In this document: piece by piece, positions 16,470-25,344 of the stretch
Layout: the number at the start of each line of letters is the position of its first letter
Position numbering within the stretch: the stretch's first letter is position 1
NCBI GenBank assembly: GCA_902500825.1
Contig: CABVRX010000001.1
Span: 1-64,000, forward strand
Source: an uncultured Nitrospira sp.
GTDB lineage: Bacteria; Nitrospirota; Nitrospiria; Nitrospirales; Nitrospiraceae
DNA length: 64,000 bases
Direction of reading: 5' to 3'
Program-made: the position numbers and the translations under genes
Notes under the pieces: generated by a model
What the model saw: the letters and a program-made list of their open reading frames with translations, nothing else
Databases searched by the model: none
What the model was told of the DNA's origin: nothing

Positions 16470-16606
16470 TAGGCAACAAAAACCGTTTATCGGTTCGCCG
16501 GTCGTTTTTGCCTACTACCCAGTAAAGTTTTCCTCTCTCGCCATACAGTTGTAGAGATCCTCATCACAATAGCCCCGTAAATTGAGAGCTTAGTGAGCCT
16601 CTCATG

Positions 16607-16622
16607 TGGCATGGGGCTTGTA
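16607..16622 (+). promoter_or_regulatory. sigma-54 promoter of fliK-flgD-flgE
   Basis: TGGCATGGGGCTTGTA keeps GG, the ten-base spacing and TTG, with T for C in the -12 GC. Predicted start of transcription near 16633, 24 nt before the fliK ATG at 16657. It overlaps the 5' extension of the open frame, which supports the later start of fliK. Confidence 0.65.
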
Positions 16623-16656
16623 TTCTTTCGGCGCGGATCATACGAGGCTCGCGTAT

Positions 16657-18342
16657 ATGGATTTCATCGCTCCTGACATCCTTTCACCTTTTTCCGGATC
16701 CCCTGTGGATGGGGGAGTAAAGCCGATCCGGGCAACGACTTCTTCCAACTCCGGCAGTGTTCGGAAGAGTTTTTCCGCTGTGCTCCAAGGCGTTCGTGGT
16801 GAAGAAAGGAGAGGGGAGGCGCGTGAGACAGATACTGTTCGATCAACGAACAAGTCTGATCGTGAACCTTCCTCGAAGGAAGCGAGGGGTCTCGATGCTT
16901 CTTCTGCTCAAACGGAGCAGGCTGAGGCATCACCCTCTCGCGCTGAAAACGAAAGTCGATCGAGCGACAAGGAGAGCACCCGTGCTGAAGTTCCAACGAC
17001 AGCCCCCGAAGCTGCCGGACAAGAGAGCAATGCCGGTTCCGATGTTCAGGGACAAAAACCTGAGTCTATTGTGACCGTCGTTCCCTTTCAGCCGGCACCC
17101 GAAGCGATCGGTGAGCCGGAGGTTCGCACGGAAGGAGAGATTCAGACAGAAGAAGAGGTTGATGGAGGTGGAGAGGTTCAGTCAGTCGTGAATGATGCCG
17201 CAGCTTCTGATGGTTCTTCAAAGTCTCCGCTGATATCGCTTGCGACCATGGATGGTCCTGCAACGGTTTCTGATTCTGCAGAAGACCGTTCTACTCCAAA
17301 CAAGACAAGCGCTCCGTTGCTTAATCTGCCGGAACAGAATTCGGATGCCGCGGTGATTCAGCCGAAACATGATTCACAAGCCGCGCAAGTCATAAGACAG
17401 AGCTCCAATGCGGTTGTCGATGACAGCGCTTCAGAGACGGTGAATCTTGCGGAACATTCCCAAACGCCTGTGGAGTCGCAGCCTGGTTCGGCTCCTCCAA
17501 ATCAGGGCTCGGCTGCCCGGCGGGCTTTTCACGCATACCTTGGAGCGATATCGTCAAATAGTAAAGCAGAACCTTCCAGTCCAGATTCAGGTAAGCATGA
17601 CGGAGTATTGCGCGATCAACCTGTTTCCTCACAGGATAACTGGTATGCACAATCCGTTAACGAGGGTCAGGGTGCCGAAGGAAAGACGCGATGGGTCGTA
17701 TCGCATGGGCAGCAATCGAGCAATGAAGGGACCGAACATTTCAGCGAGTTCTGGAATGATCAACAGAGCCGACAGCATGGTCAGACCGAGACCAAGCTGC
17801 CGCAGGCAGCGGTTGCCGAGCTCCAAGTTTCGAACGGCCAGTCCACAGAGTCGATCATGGCCGGAGCTCATGGGCGTGTAGTCGCTAGTCCGCAACCTCC
17901 CTCTCCCGCGGTCACGTTCGCGAGCCAGGCGCAACCGGCTGTGTCGGCCCATAACACTGCGGAAACATCCGCACATGTGATGGCACGATCAGTCGTGTTG
18001 AATGTGGCCCAGCCTGACCTCGGACATGTGAATATTCGTGTGGCGATGGCGAATGATGTGGTGCATGCCCATTTGTCGGCCGACAGGCCTGAAGTGGGGC
18101 AATTCCTTATCAATGGACAAGACCGTCTTCAGGCGGCGTTTCAGGCGAACGGACTGGACATGGGACAATTCCGCGTGGACATCGATCGTCAGGGTGGCGG
18201 TCGTTCCTTCCAGCACGGCCCTTCTCAGGAACAAGGACAAAGCTGGAATCAAGATTCGCAGGGGATGAAATGGGGGCAGAGTCAGGACCGACAGGATGAA
18301 CAACGCTCGTCGCTCCACGGCCTCTTGAATGTCGTGGCCTAG
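16657..18342 (+). CDS. fliK: flagellar hook-length control protein FliK
   Basis: 561 residues. The first ~420 residues are low-complexity, rich in Ser, Glu, Gln and Ala, as in FliK rulers. The C-terminal domain (about 425-530) is the conserved Flg_hook region: SVVLNVAQPDLGHVNIRVAM, HLSADRPEVGQFL, LQAAFQANGLDMGQFRVDI. FliK measures hook length during export and then switches substrate specificity through FlhB. I chose ATG 16657 because GAGG lies 9 nt before it and the sigma-54 site would overlap any earlier start. It precedes flgD by 21 nt. Confidence 0.85.
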   Translation: MDFIAPDILSPFSGSPVDGGVKPIRATTSSNSGSVRKSFSAVLQGVRGEERRGEARETDTVRSTNKSDREPSSKEARGLDASSAQTEQAEASPSRAENESRSSDKESTRAEVPTTAPEAAGQESNAGSDVQGQKPESIVTVVPFQPAPEAIGEPEVRTEGEIQTEEEVDGGGEVQSVVNDAAASDGSSKSPLISLATMDGPATVSDSAEDRSTPNKTSAPLLNLPEQNSDAAVIQPKHDSQAAQVIRQSSNAVVDDSASETVNLAEHSQTPVESQPGSAPPNQGSAARRAFHAYLGAISSNSKAEPSSPDSGKHDGVLRDQPVSSQDNWYAQSVNEGQGAEGKTRWVVSHGQQSSNEGTEHFSEFWNDQQSRQHGQTETKLPQAAVAELQVSNGQSTESIMAGAHGRVVASPQPPSPAVTFASQAQPAVSAHNTAETSAHVMARSVVLNVAQPDLGHVNIRVAMANDVVHAHLSADRPEVGQFLINGQDRLQAAFQANGLDMGQFRVDIDRQGGGRSFQHGPSQEQGQSWNQDSQGMKWGQSQDRQDEQRSSLHGLLNVVA

Positions 18343-18363
18343 ATCCGAAGGGAGATGCCGGAA

Positions 18364-19017
18364 ATGATCGATGTATCACAGGTCAACTCGACGGGAACCC
18401 CATCGACACCCGAAAAAACCGGACCGCGACAGTTGGGTCAGGACGATTTCCTCAAATTGCTCATCACGCAATTAAAGAACCAGGATCCGTTGAAGCCCAC
18501 TGATAACGCCGAATTTGTCTCGCAGCTCGCTCAATTCAGTCAGTTGGAACAGACCGCGAAGCAGGCGCAGTTGCTTCAGAAGAGTCTTGACGCGCAGACC
18601 GCCTCGCTGCAGTTCACGTTGCTGCCCATGGTCGGCCGCCGGGTCACCATCGATCGTCCCTTGACCCAATTGGAAAATGGTCAGGCCTCGCTGACCTATG
18701 CACTCGAAAAGAATGCGGCCCGCGTGCAAATGACGATTCTTGATCAGAATCGTCATGTTGTGCGGACGTTGGAGTACACCGGACTCCAGGCCGGGCTCAA
18801 CCAAGCGCAATGGGACGGGAAGGACAGTCAGGGGGACGTCATGGCACCCGGTGTGTACGAGTATGCTCTCTCAGCTGTCGATCATCAGGGCGCGTCGGTT
18901 GTCGCAAAAGGCCGCGCACAACTCACCGTGACGGGCGTGCGCATGGAGGACGGGGAGCCGAAGTTGGCTGTCGGAACGATCACGGTGGATCCGTCGGAGA
19001 TCGTGGAAGTGCAATAG
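18364..19017 (+). CDS. flgD: flagellar hook cap / scaffold protein FlgD
   Basis: 217 residues. The N-terminal motif LGQDDFLKLLITQLKNQDPL, followed by NAEFVSQLAQFSQLEQ, is the FlgD signature; a beta-sandwich follows with GLNQAQWDGKDSQG and GVYEYALSAVD. FlgD caps the growing hook and is needed for its polymerisation. GGGAG lies 9 nt before ATG 18364; the ATG at 18355 is too close to that site. It sits between fliK and flgE. Confidence 0.95.
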   Translation: MIDVSQVNSTGTPSTPEKTGPRQLGQDDFLKLLITQLKNQDPLKPTDNAEFVSQLAQFSQLEQTAKQAQLLQKSLDAQTASLQFTLLPMVGRRVTIDRPLTQLENGQASLTYALEKNAARVQMTILDQNRHVVRTLEYTGLQAGLNQAQWDGKDSQGDVMAPGVYEYALSAVDHQGASVVAKGRAQLTVTGVRMEDGEPKLAVGTITVDPSEIVEVQ

Positions 19018-19059
19018 CAGGGACTTATCCGAACAGATTGAAGAAGGAGGCATGCACCC

Positions 19060-20796
19060 ATGGGAATACTGTCGTCATTGTTCGCCGGAGTCAGCGGGCT
19101 CAACGCCAATGGTACGGCGCTCTCCGTCATCGGCAACAACATCGCCAACCTCAGCACGGTCGGCTTCAAGGGGAGCAAGGCGACGTTCGCGGACTTGATC
19201 AGTTCGTCGATTTCAGGCGGGTCCGGCGCGATTCAGACCGGTATCGGTGTGGCCCTTACGTCGGTGCAGGGGAACTTCTCTCAAGGATCACTGGCGACCT
19301 CGTCCAATGTGTTGGATCTTGCCATCGACGGCAACGGATTTTTCATCGTTGAAGACGCGCAGGGCGGCACCTTCTATTCCCGCGCCGGTCTGTTCCGTCT
19401 CGATAGAAACAACAATGTCGTAGATCCTACGGGATTCAAACTGCAAGGATTTCTTGCCGACACGACCGGCACCATTACCGGTACGATCGGCGACATCGCG
19501 CTGCCCTCGACTACGGCGTCGCCGAGGGCCACGACCACTGCGCTCGTTGCTGCCAATTTGAATTCGGCAACCGTTCCGACTGGTGTTCGCGGCAATGTCG
19601 TGGCTTCCTCAGCGTCGACGACGACAAGCGCAGCTGGTAACAATTCTTTTACCATCAATTTAAACGGTGATGGGGCTCGAACAATCACCGTGGCGAACGG
19701 GTTGACAGGCTCGGCACTTGCCTCCGCAATTCAAAATGCCGTGCGCGCGCTGGTTCCCAACGATCCCTTCAAGGGCGCTGCGTACGCAGGATTCACCGCG
19801 TCGGTCAATGCCTCCAACATTTTCACCTTTGCGTCGGGCATGACCGGGACAACGAACAATTCCACGACCGGCACCGGGACGGTTGTGGTCGCGGCAAACG
19901 GCGGCGATACATTGGCGGCCGGCCTCAACATGCTGGCGCCGACGTCGACGACCGGCACGGACTTTCAGTTATCCGACCCGCCCGCCACGTCGAATTTTTC
20001 TACGTCGATGACGGTTTTCGATTCACTCGGCAACAGCCATCTGCTGACCACCTACTTCACAAAGATCGGTGCCAACAGTTGGAACTACAACACCGTAGCG
20101 GGGGTGGCCGACGTGGTGACAGCGAATTATGATTCCAGCAACATCGACACCAGTCTGGGTATCGTTCGCGTTGCGTCCGGTACCTTGACGTTCGGGACGG
20201 ATGGGACGTTGGATCGAGAGAGCACGGTGATCCGGTATGACACCGCCTCGGCGGCCGGAGCGTCGGGTACGGTACCAGGAGCGCTACAGATCGACTTTGT
20301 CGGCGCCACGCCAGACCAGATGATCGCCATGAATTTCGGTTCCAGTGTGACGACTGACGGCGGGAGCGGACTTGACGGTACGACCCAGTTCGGGTCGACG
20401 TCGGCGATCGTCCAGCAAACGCAGGACGGCTTTGCCGCCGGCTCGCTCCAAGCCTTTTCGGTGGATGCGAACGGCGTCATCAACGGTCGTTTCTCGAACG
20501 GCCAACTGCGCGCGTTGGCGCAGGTAGTGCTCGCCCGCTTCCCGGATCCCATCGGGCTGACGAGGACCGGTAAAAATACATTCGCGCAGTCTGGGAATTC
20601 CGGCCAGCCGGTGACGGGAACGCCGGATAGTGCCGGGCTAGGGCAAGTCAAATCTAACTCGCTGGAGTTGTCGAACGTTGACCTCGGCGAAAGTTTTATC
20701 GATATGATCGCCGCGCAGCGTGGTTTTCAGGCGAACTCGCGCGTGATCACCACATCCGACGAAATACTACAGGAATTGGTCAATCTGAAACGGTAA
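19060..20796 (+). CDS. flgE: flagellar hook protein FlgE
   Basis: 578 residues, longer than enterobacterial FlgE (about 400) because of an inserted Thr/Ala-rich middle part (about 165-300) that recalls the flagellin-IN-like inserts of FlgK and FlgL here. The N-terminus (FAGVSGLNANGTALSVIGNN, then IANLSTVGFKG) and C-terminus (NVDLGESFIDMIAAQRGFQA then NSRVITTSDEILQELV) are the conserved rod-forming helices. GAAGGAGG lies ahead of ATG 19060. A strong hairpin follows 15 nt after the stop. Confidence 0.96.
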   Translation: MGILSSLFAGVSGLNANGTALSVIGNNIANLSTVGFKGSKATFADLISSSISGGSGAIQTGIGVALTSVQGNFSQGSLATSSNVLDLAIDGNGFFIVEDAQGGTFYSRAGLFRLDRNNNVVDPTGFKLQGFLADTTGTITGTIGDIALPSTTASPRATTTALVAANLNSATVPTGVRGNVVASSASTTTSAAGNNSFTINLNGDGARTITVANGLTGSALASAIQNAVRALVPNDPFKGAAYAGFTASVNASNIFTFASGMTGTTNNSTTGTGTVVVAANGGDTLAAGLNMLAPTSTTGTDFQLSDPPATSNFSTSMTVFDSLGNSHLLTTYFTKIGANSWNYNTVAGVADVVTANYDSSNIDTSLGIVRVASGTLTFGTDGTLDRESTVIRYDTASAAGASGTVPGALQIDFVGATPDQMIAMNFGSSVTTDGGSGLDGTTQFGSTSAIVQQTQDGFAAGSLQAFSVDANGVINGRFSNGQLRALAQVVLARFPDPIGLTRTGKNTFAQSGNSGQPVTGTPDSAGLGQVKSNSLELSNVDLGESFIDMIAAQRGFQANSRVITTSDEILQELVNLKR

Positions 20797-20811
20797 TCCT
20801 TTCTCGCGGTA

Positions 20812-20839
20812 GGCTGGGAGCCATAGCGCGCTCCCAGCC
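20812..20839 (+). terminator. hairpin after flgE
   Basis: GGCTGGGAGC (20812-20821) pairs perfectly with GCTCCCAGCC (20830-20839) around an 8-nt loop. The tail (AACCCTTCTCC) is not a clean T run, so it may terminate weakly or protect the transcript 3' end. It separates the fliK-flgD-flgE unit from the sigma-54 promoter of fliL. The rest of the 20797-21037 gap holds only the TGAC/GTCA half-site cluster listed in the findings. Confidence 0.6.
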
Positions 20840-21037
20840 AACCCTTCTCCACTCGCTCTTCCTGTCCAGAGGCCGTTCCTACTCACCATTCCCCCGTCCT
20901 GTCAGCTTATTGACGGTGTCAAGAGGCTTGCTTGACAGAATACTCATGCCGTGTGCTTTCAGCCGACGTTTTGAATTGGATTGTGCGCCAAATGTAGTGA
21001 TTCACGCCTATTTAAGCCTGCGAGCAGCAGGGCGTAG

Positions 21038-21053
21038 TGGCATATGCATTGCA
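21038..21053 (+). promoter_or_regulatory. sigma-54 promoter of the fliL-M-N-O-P-Q-R operon
   Basis: TGGCATATGCATTGCA has GG and GC separated by ten bases and perfect TTGCA; predicted start near 21064, 29 nt before fliL. GAGGAGGAG precedes the fliL ATG. Confidence 0.8.
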
Positions 21054-21092
21054 GTCTCCGCACCGGGCCAATGAGCCAATCGAGGAGGAGTT

Positions 21093-21644
21093 ATGGCAGA
21101 TGTAGCCGCAGCCGATGAAAAAAATCCCGTCGCGGTCCCCGCTCGGGCGTTCCCCATCAAACTGTTCATTATTGTATCGGTTGCTGCCTTGATGTTCGGT
21201 GTCGGCGGAGCGTTTGTGACGGTCAAGTTTCTGGGAGATGCAGGCAAAGGTAGTGAAAGTTCAGAAGAACACAAGGCGTCCGCCGAGGTCAAGGCCGAAT
21301 CCAAGAGTGAAGCCGTGGGAAAGCAAGGTCAGGCCGCTTCGCCGGGCGCCATGTTCGACTTGGATCCCTTCATCGTCAACCTAGCGGACACCCCCGATGT
21401 TCGGTATTTGAAGCTGACCCTTAAACTTGAGGCGGATAGTGAAGCCGTCGTTGCCGAACTGTCCGCCCGCATTCCTCAGATACGAGATGCCATCCTCGTC
21501 CTGCTCAGCAGCAAGGACGTCAATGCGGTGAGAACGACGCAGGGAAAGTTCCAGCTGCGTGATGAAATTACGCAGCGCGTCAACGGTCTCCTGAAGAAAC
21601 CAGGAATCCGGTCGGCCTATTTCACGGAATTTGTCGTTCAGTAA
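21093..21644 (+). CDS. fliL: flagellar basal body protein FliL
   Basis: 183 residues. One membrane anchor near the N-terminus (about 24-46, LFIIVSVAALMFGVGGAFVTVK), a charged Ser/Glu/Lys-rich linker, and a periplasmic domain with FDLDPFIVNLADTPDVRYLK and LKLEADSEAVVAELSARIPQ. FliL surrounds the stators and supports torque at high load. It opens the operon that runs to flhB and probably to flhA-fliA, with GAGGAGG before ATG 21093. fliM starts 9 nt after its stop. Confidence 0.93.
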   Translation: MADVAAADEKNPVAVPARAFPIKLFIIVSVAALMFGVGGAFVTVKFLGDAGKGSESSEEHKASAEVKAESKSEAVGKQGQAASPGAMFDLDPFIVNLADTPDVRYLKLTLKLEADSEAVVAELSARIPQIRDAILVLLSSKDVNAVRTTQGKFQLRDEITQRVNGLLKKPGIRSAYFTEFVVQ

Positions 21645-21653
21645 GAGCGGACC

Positions 21654-22628
21654 ATGGAAAAGATTCTCTCGCAGGACGAAATCGACGCGCTCTTGAAGGG
21701 TGTCGTTTCGGGTGAAGTGGACACGGCTCCGAAAGAAGCCGCCCAGGAAGCCAAAGGTGTCTCGCGTTACGATCTGTTCAACCAGGAACGGATCATCCGC
21801 GGGCGGATGCCGACCATGGAGATGATCAACGATCGATTCATCCGCCGACAATCCGTCGTCTGGACCGGTATGTTTCGGGAGGCCGTTGATTTTGCCGTCG
21901 TCGGGACGCAAGTGATCAAGTTCGGCGAGTTTCTGAAAACAGTTCCGATGCCCTCCTCGTTGAACGTGTTTCATATGTCCCCGTTACGAGGCAGCGCGCT
22001 CTTCGTGATGGACGCGTTCCTGGTGTACTTGGTCGTGGACTATTTTTGTGGGGGAAAAGGCCAGACCCACGTGAAGCCCGAGGGGCGGGACTTTACGCCC
22101 GTCCAATCGAGGATCATCAAGAAGCTGCTGCTGCTCTCGCTTGCCGACTTGGAAAAAGCGTGGCATGCGGTGGCGCCGATCAAAGTGGAGTATGTGCGTT
22201 CCGAGAGCAATCCGCAGTTCGCGATGGTGGTGACCGCATCAGAAATCGTGGTCGTCGTCACGTTGCAGGTCATCTTGGGAGAAACGGCCAGAGAACTGTA
22301 CATCGTGTATCCCTACAGCATGCTCGAGCCGATCAAAGAGAAACTCTATTCCGGCCTCGTGTCCGATCAAGTCGAGCAAAACGGCGAATGGAATCTTCGA
22401 TTCCGAGATCGATTACAAGACTGTCCGCTTCCGATTGCAGTCCGGCTGGGAACCGCGACCGTCACGGTGAAGGATGTCATGAATTTTTCCCAGGGTGACG
22501 TGATCGTGCTCGACCAGCATCCCGGAGATCCTCTCGATTGCTATATCGAGGGGTATCACAAATTTCAGGGCAGTCCTGGAATTTATAAAGGCAATCACGC
22601 GTGTCGTGTGACCAAGGTATTGAACTAG
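21654..22628 (+). CDS. fliM: flagellar motor switch protein FliM
   Basis: 324 residues, the standard length. The N-terminal ILSQDEIDALLKGV is the CheY-binding peptide; the middle CheC-like fold is followed by the C-terminal SPOA domain (LGTATVTVKDVMNFSQGDVI, VLDQHPGDPLDCYIEG). FliM binds phospho-CheY to reverse rotation and holds FliG to FliN. It follows fliL directly and precedes fliN by 25 nt. Confidence 0.96.
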   Translation: MEKILSQDEIDALLKGVVSGEVDTAPKEAAQEAKGVSRYDLFNQERIIRGRMPTMEMINDRFIRRQSVVWTGMFREAVDFAVVGTQVIKFGEFLKTVPMPSSLNVFHMSPLRGSALFVMDAFLVYLVVDYFCGGKGQTHVKPEGRDFTPVQSRIIKKLLLLSLADLEKAWHAVAPIKVEYVRSESNPQFAMVVTASEIVVVVTLQVILGETARELYIVYPYSMLEPIKEKLYSGLVSDQVEQNGEWNLRFRDRLQDCPLPIAVRLGTATVTVKDVMNFSQGDVIVLDQHPGDPLDCYIEGYHKFQGSPGIYKGNHACRVTKVLN

Positions 22629-22653
22629 TCTCGACATCACAGAGAGAGTAACC

Positions 22654-23022
22654 ATGGCTGAGTCAGACTCCGCAACTCGCACCGAATCGCAGACCGCCGG
22701 TAGTCAATCCCCACAACCCGCTTCATTTCCGCCCGTCCAACAGGCGGAAACGGGAGGAGCCCCGAAGAATATCGACTTTATTCTGGACATTCCCATGAGC
22801 GTCACCGTGTATGTCGGGTCCACGAAGATGGCCATTCGGGATCTGTTGCAACTGGCGCAAGGTTCCGTCATCGAGCTGGATAAACTGGCGGGCGAGCCGA
22901 TGGAAGTGATGGTGAACAACAAACTGGTCGCGCGCGGTGAAGTGGTGGTCGTTAATGAAAAATTCGGTATTCGCTTGACCGATGTGGTCAGCGCGGCGGA
23001 ACGCGTGCAGCAACTTCGCTGA
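22654..23022 (+). CDS. fliN: flagellar motor switch protein FliN
   Basis: 122 residues. A short Ser/Gln/Pro-rich tail is followed by the SPOA domain (IPMSVTVYVGSTKMAIRDLL, LAQGSVIELDKLAGEPMEVM, then VNNKLVARGEVVVVNEKFGI), the FliN/YscQ core. FliN forms the lower C-ring and helps dock FliH-FliI, so the fused receiver-FliH of this locus is a likely partner. It lies between fliM and fliO in one operon. Confidence 0.95.
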   Translation: MAESDSATRTESQTAGSQSPQPASFPPVQQAETGGAPKNIDFILDIPMSVTVYVGSTKMAIRDLLQLAQGSVIELDKLAGEPMEVMVNNKLVARGEVVVVNEKFGIRLTDVVSAAERVQQLR

Positions 23023-23049
23023 ACGATTCACTGATCCGAGGGTGAGACT

Positions 23050-23454
23050 GTGAGCGATTTGTGGGAAAGCCTGTTCCGCACCGTTTCGGCCTTGGCCATT
23101 GTGCTGGTATTGATGGGGATCGTCGCGGTGGCCGTTCGGCGATTGATGGGGCAGCGCTTGGGGATCGCCGGCGGGCGTCCTCTCGTTCAAGTCTTGGCCA
23201 GCAGCTACATCGCCCCGCGCAAGACGATCACCCTCGTGTCGGTCGCGGGAGAATATCTGATTGTCGGGGCGACCGCGACCGATCTTGTCCCGTTGGGGCG
23301 CATCAACGATTCCCCGGAATTACGGCAATTGCTCGCTCTCACCGGTGAGAAGACGTCCACTGAGGCGGCGTCGGTCCCACAGGGGCTCTGTGCCTCCTGG
23401 CTTCGGCGCCTCCCACTCGGCATCTTTCATCACGACAAAGGACTCCATGGTTGA
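23050..23454 (+). CDS. fliO: flagellar biosynthesis protein FliO
   Basis: 134 residues with one membrane helix (about 8-28, LFRTVSALAIVLVLMGIVAV) and a small cytoplasmic domain with VLASSYIAPRKTITLVSVAG and EYLIVGATATDLVPL, as in FliO/FliZ. FliO acts as an assembly chaperone for the FliP ring. GTG 23050 is preceded by GAGGGTGAG. Its end overlaps fliP by 8 nt; this tight link and its position confirm a short, weakly conserved gene. Confidence 0.88.
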   Translation: MSDLWESLFRTVSALAIVLVLMGIVAVAVRRLMGQRLGIAGGRPLVQVLASSYIAPRKTITLVSVAGEYLIVGATATDLVPLGRINDSPELRQLLALTGEKTSTEAASVPQGLCASWLRRLPLGIFHHDKGLHG

Positions 23455-24214
23455 TAGGCACGAGCCGCGCTCTCGTATGTTGCCGGTGATCATCGTCGGA
23501 GCGATGGCGCTGCTCGTCATGCCCTCTTCGGAAGCGGCGGCGGTCGGCCCATCGGTCAACATCGATTTTGGAGCAGACGGCCCGAAACAAACCGCCGTCG
23601 TGATTCAGATTTTGATTCTCCTGACGGTGCTGTCCTTGGCGCCGGCCATGTTCATCATGGTGACCTCTTTTACCAGAATCGTGATCGTGTTGGCGTTCCT
23701 CCGGCAAGCGCTGGGAACGCCGACCGTTCCTCCGAACCAAGTGCTGTTGTCCTTGGCGCTGTTCTTAACGATGTTCATCATGGCGCCTGTGGGTCAGGCC
23801 GTCTACAACAACGCGCTACAACCCTTAATGGCCGAGCAGATCTCCTATGAGGAGGCGTGGAAGAAGGGCATCGAGCCGGTGCGAGGCTTCATGCTGCGTC
23901 AGGTACGGGAGAAGGACCTTGAGCTCTTCATCACCCTGAGCCGCATGCCGAAACCGGACCGAGTCGAGGATGTGCCGACTCAGGCGATCATCCCGGCGTT
24001 TATTCTGAGCGAACTGCGGATTGCGTTCCAGATCGGATTTTTAATCTACATTCCCTTTCTCATCATCGACATGGTCGTGGCGAGCATTCTGATGTCGATG
24101 GGCATGATGCTCCTTCCGCCTGTCGTGATCTCACTGCCGTTCAAGTTGATCTTGTTCGTGTTGGCCGACGGGTGGTACCTCGTCGTGGGGTCGATGATGC
24201 GGAGTTTTCAGTAG
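23447..24214 (+). CDS. fliP: flagellar export gate protein FliP
   Basis: 255 residues from ATG 23447. A cleavable signal sequence, then the family core with membrane helices: ILILLTVLSLAPAMFIMVTS, FTRIVIVLAFLRQALGTP, PNQVLLSLALFLTMF, and the C-terminal ILMSMGMMLLPPVVISLPFK. FliP forms, with FliQ and FliR, the helical export pore. I chose 23447 because AAAGGA lies 4 nt before it and it overlaps the fliO end; the frame is open upstream inside fliO but has no family match there. Confidence 0.93.
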   Translation: MVDRHEPRSRMLPVIIVGAMALLVMPSSEAAAVGPSVNIDFGADGPKQTAVVIQILILLTVLSLAPAMFIMVTSFTRIVIVLAFLRQALGTPTVPPNQVLLSLALFLTMFIMAPVGQAVYNNALQPLMAEQISYEEAWKKGIEPVRGFMLRQVREKDLELFITLSRMPKPDRVEDVPTQAIIPAFILSELRIAFQIGFLIYIPFLIIDMVVASILMSMGMMLLPPVVISLPFKLILFVLADGWYLVVGSMMRSFQ

Positions 24215-24276
24215 GGCTGAGCCTGCTCCAAACAGTCGACAGCTGACGACTGGGCGCTGATCGGGAGGGTGATCGA

Positions 24277-24546
24277 GTGACGCCGGAAATTGTGACGGAA
24301 CTGGGAAGACAAGCGCTGGAAACGACGCTGTTGGTGGCGTCACCGATTCTGGGACTGAGTTTGTTCATCGGTCTGGCTGTCAGTGCGCTCCAAGCGATGA
24401 CCCAACTGAACGAAGCCACACTCACATTTGTCCCGAAAGTGGTGGCCCTTTTTGTGGCGTTGTTGTTCTTTCTGCCTTGGATGCTGAACGTCATGACCAC
24501 ATACATGGCGAATCTACTGATGAATATTCCCAACTACATCCACTAG
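24277..24546 (+). CDS. fliQ: flagellar export gate protein FliQ
   Basis: 89 residues, the standard length, with two membrane helices: TLLVASPILGLSLFIGLAVS and VVALFVALLFFLPWMLNVMT. The link ALQAMTQLNEATLTFVPK is the family signature. FliQ subunits pack around FliP and FliR in the export gate. It starts with GTG at 24277 after GGGAGGG and lies 62 nt after fliP and 9 nt before fliR. Confidence 0.95.
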   Translation: MTPEIVTELGRQALETTLLVASPILGLSLFIGLAVSALQAMTQLNEATLTFVPKVVALFVALLFFLPWMLNVMTTYMANLLMNIPNYIH

Positions 24547-24555
24547 TACGAGACG

Positions 24556-25344
24556 ATGGCGTTGACACAGACTCTCCAAATCGCCCTTCCGGAATTTCAA
24601 GGGTTCTTGGTCCTCGTTTCCCGCATCGGGGGTCTGTTGGCCGCATTGCCGGTCTTGAGCGGCCGAGCGGTTCCGTTGAAAGTCAAAGTGGCTCTCGTCC
24701 TGGCGTTGGGAGTTCTATTGGCTCCTTTGGTTCCGCTTCCCGTCGTTCCCTATGATCCTTTCGTCTTGGCAGCCGGGCTCGTCAATGAAATGGCCATCGG
24801 TTTGACGATCGGCTTGGCCGTCCGATTATTTTTCAGCGCATTGGAAGTTGCCGGAGAGATGATCGGCGTGCAGATGGGGTTTGGTGTGGTCCAACTGTTT
24901 GATCCGGCGACGGCTGATCACACACCCATCATCGGCCAATACTTCACCCTCCTGGCAACCCTCGTCTTCCTCTCTTTAAACGGGCATTTGCTTCTGGTGG
25001 CCACGATTCTCTCCAGCTACGAATCTATTCCGGCATTCGGCGCCTCCCTCCCAGGGGGATTGGGAGACGAGATCCTTCGCCTCTTTCAGCACATGTTCAT
25101 GGTGGGATTGAAATTGGCGACGCCCGTGCTCGTCGTCATTCTCCTGATCAATATTCTTCTCGCGCTTCTTGGACGCGCGGTCAGCCAGATCAACGTGTTT
25201 GTGCTGAGTTTTCCCGTCACCATCGCCGGTGGTTTGGCGGTGATGGGATTGTCCGCACCCTTTGTGGTGGAGCTTCTTGTTCAGGAAATTGAACGGCTGC
25301 AGTTCACGATCCATGGGCTCATGAAAGCGCTGGGGCATGGCTGA
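24556..25344 (+). CDS. fliR: flagellar export gate protein FliR
   Basis: 262 residues, six to seven membrane helices, standard length. Family stretches include FLVLVSRIGGLLAALPVLSG, VNEMAIGLTIGLAVRLFFSA, LEVAGEMIGVQMGFG. FliR is the single-copy subunit that closes the FliP ring and contacts FlhB. It overlaps the flhB start by 8 nt. It lacks a strong ribosome site of its own, in keeping with close coupling to fliQ 9 nt upstream. Confidence 0.94.
   Translation: MALTQTLQIALPEFQGFLVLVSRIGGLLAALPVLSGRAVPLKVKVALVLALGVLLAPLVPLPVVPYDPFVLAAGLVNEMAIGLTIGLAVRLFFSALEVAGEMIGVQMGFGVVQLFDPATADHTPIIGQYFTLLATLVFLSLNGHLLLVATILSSYESIPAFGASLPGGLGDEILRLFQHMFMVGLKLATPVLVVILLINILLALLGRAVSQINVFVLSFPVTIAGGLAVMGLSAPFVVELLVQEIERLQFTIHGLMKALGHG

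Noticed and set aside
16482-16510. CCGATAA on the minus strand after the small exported protein
   Set aside because: No -35 match at 11-12 nt, and no gene lies downstream in that direction except across vapC in antisense.
16523-16530. Exact TAAAGTTT before fliK
   Set aside because: The -10 position reads CATACAGT. The sigma-54 site at 16607 is better placed for fliK.
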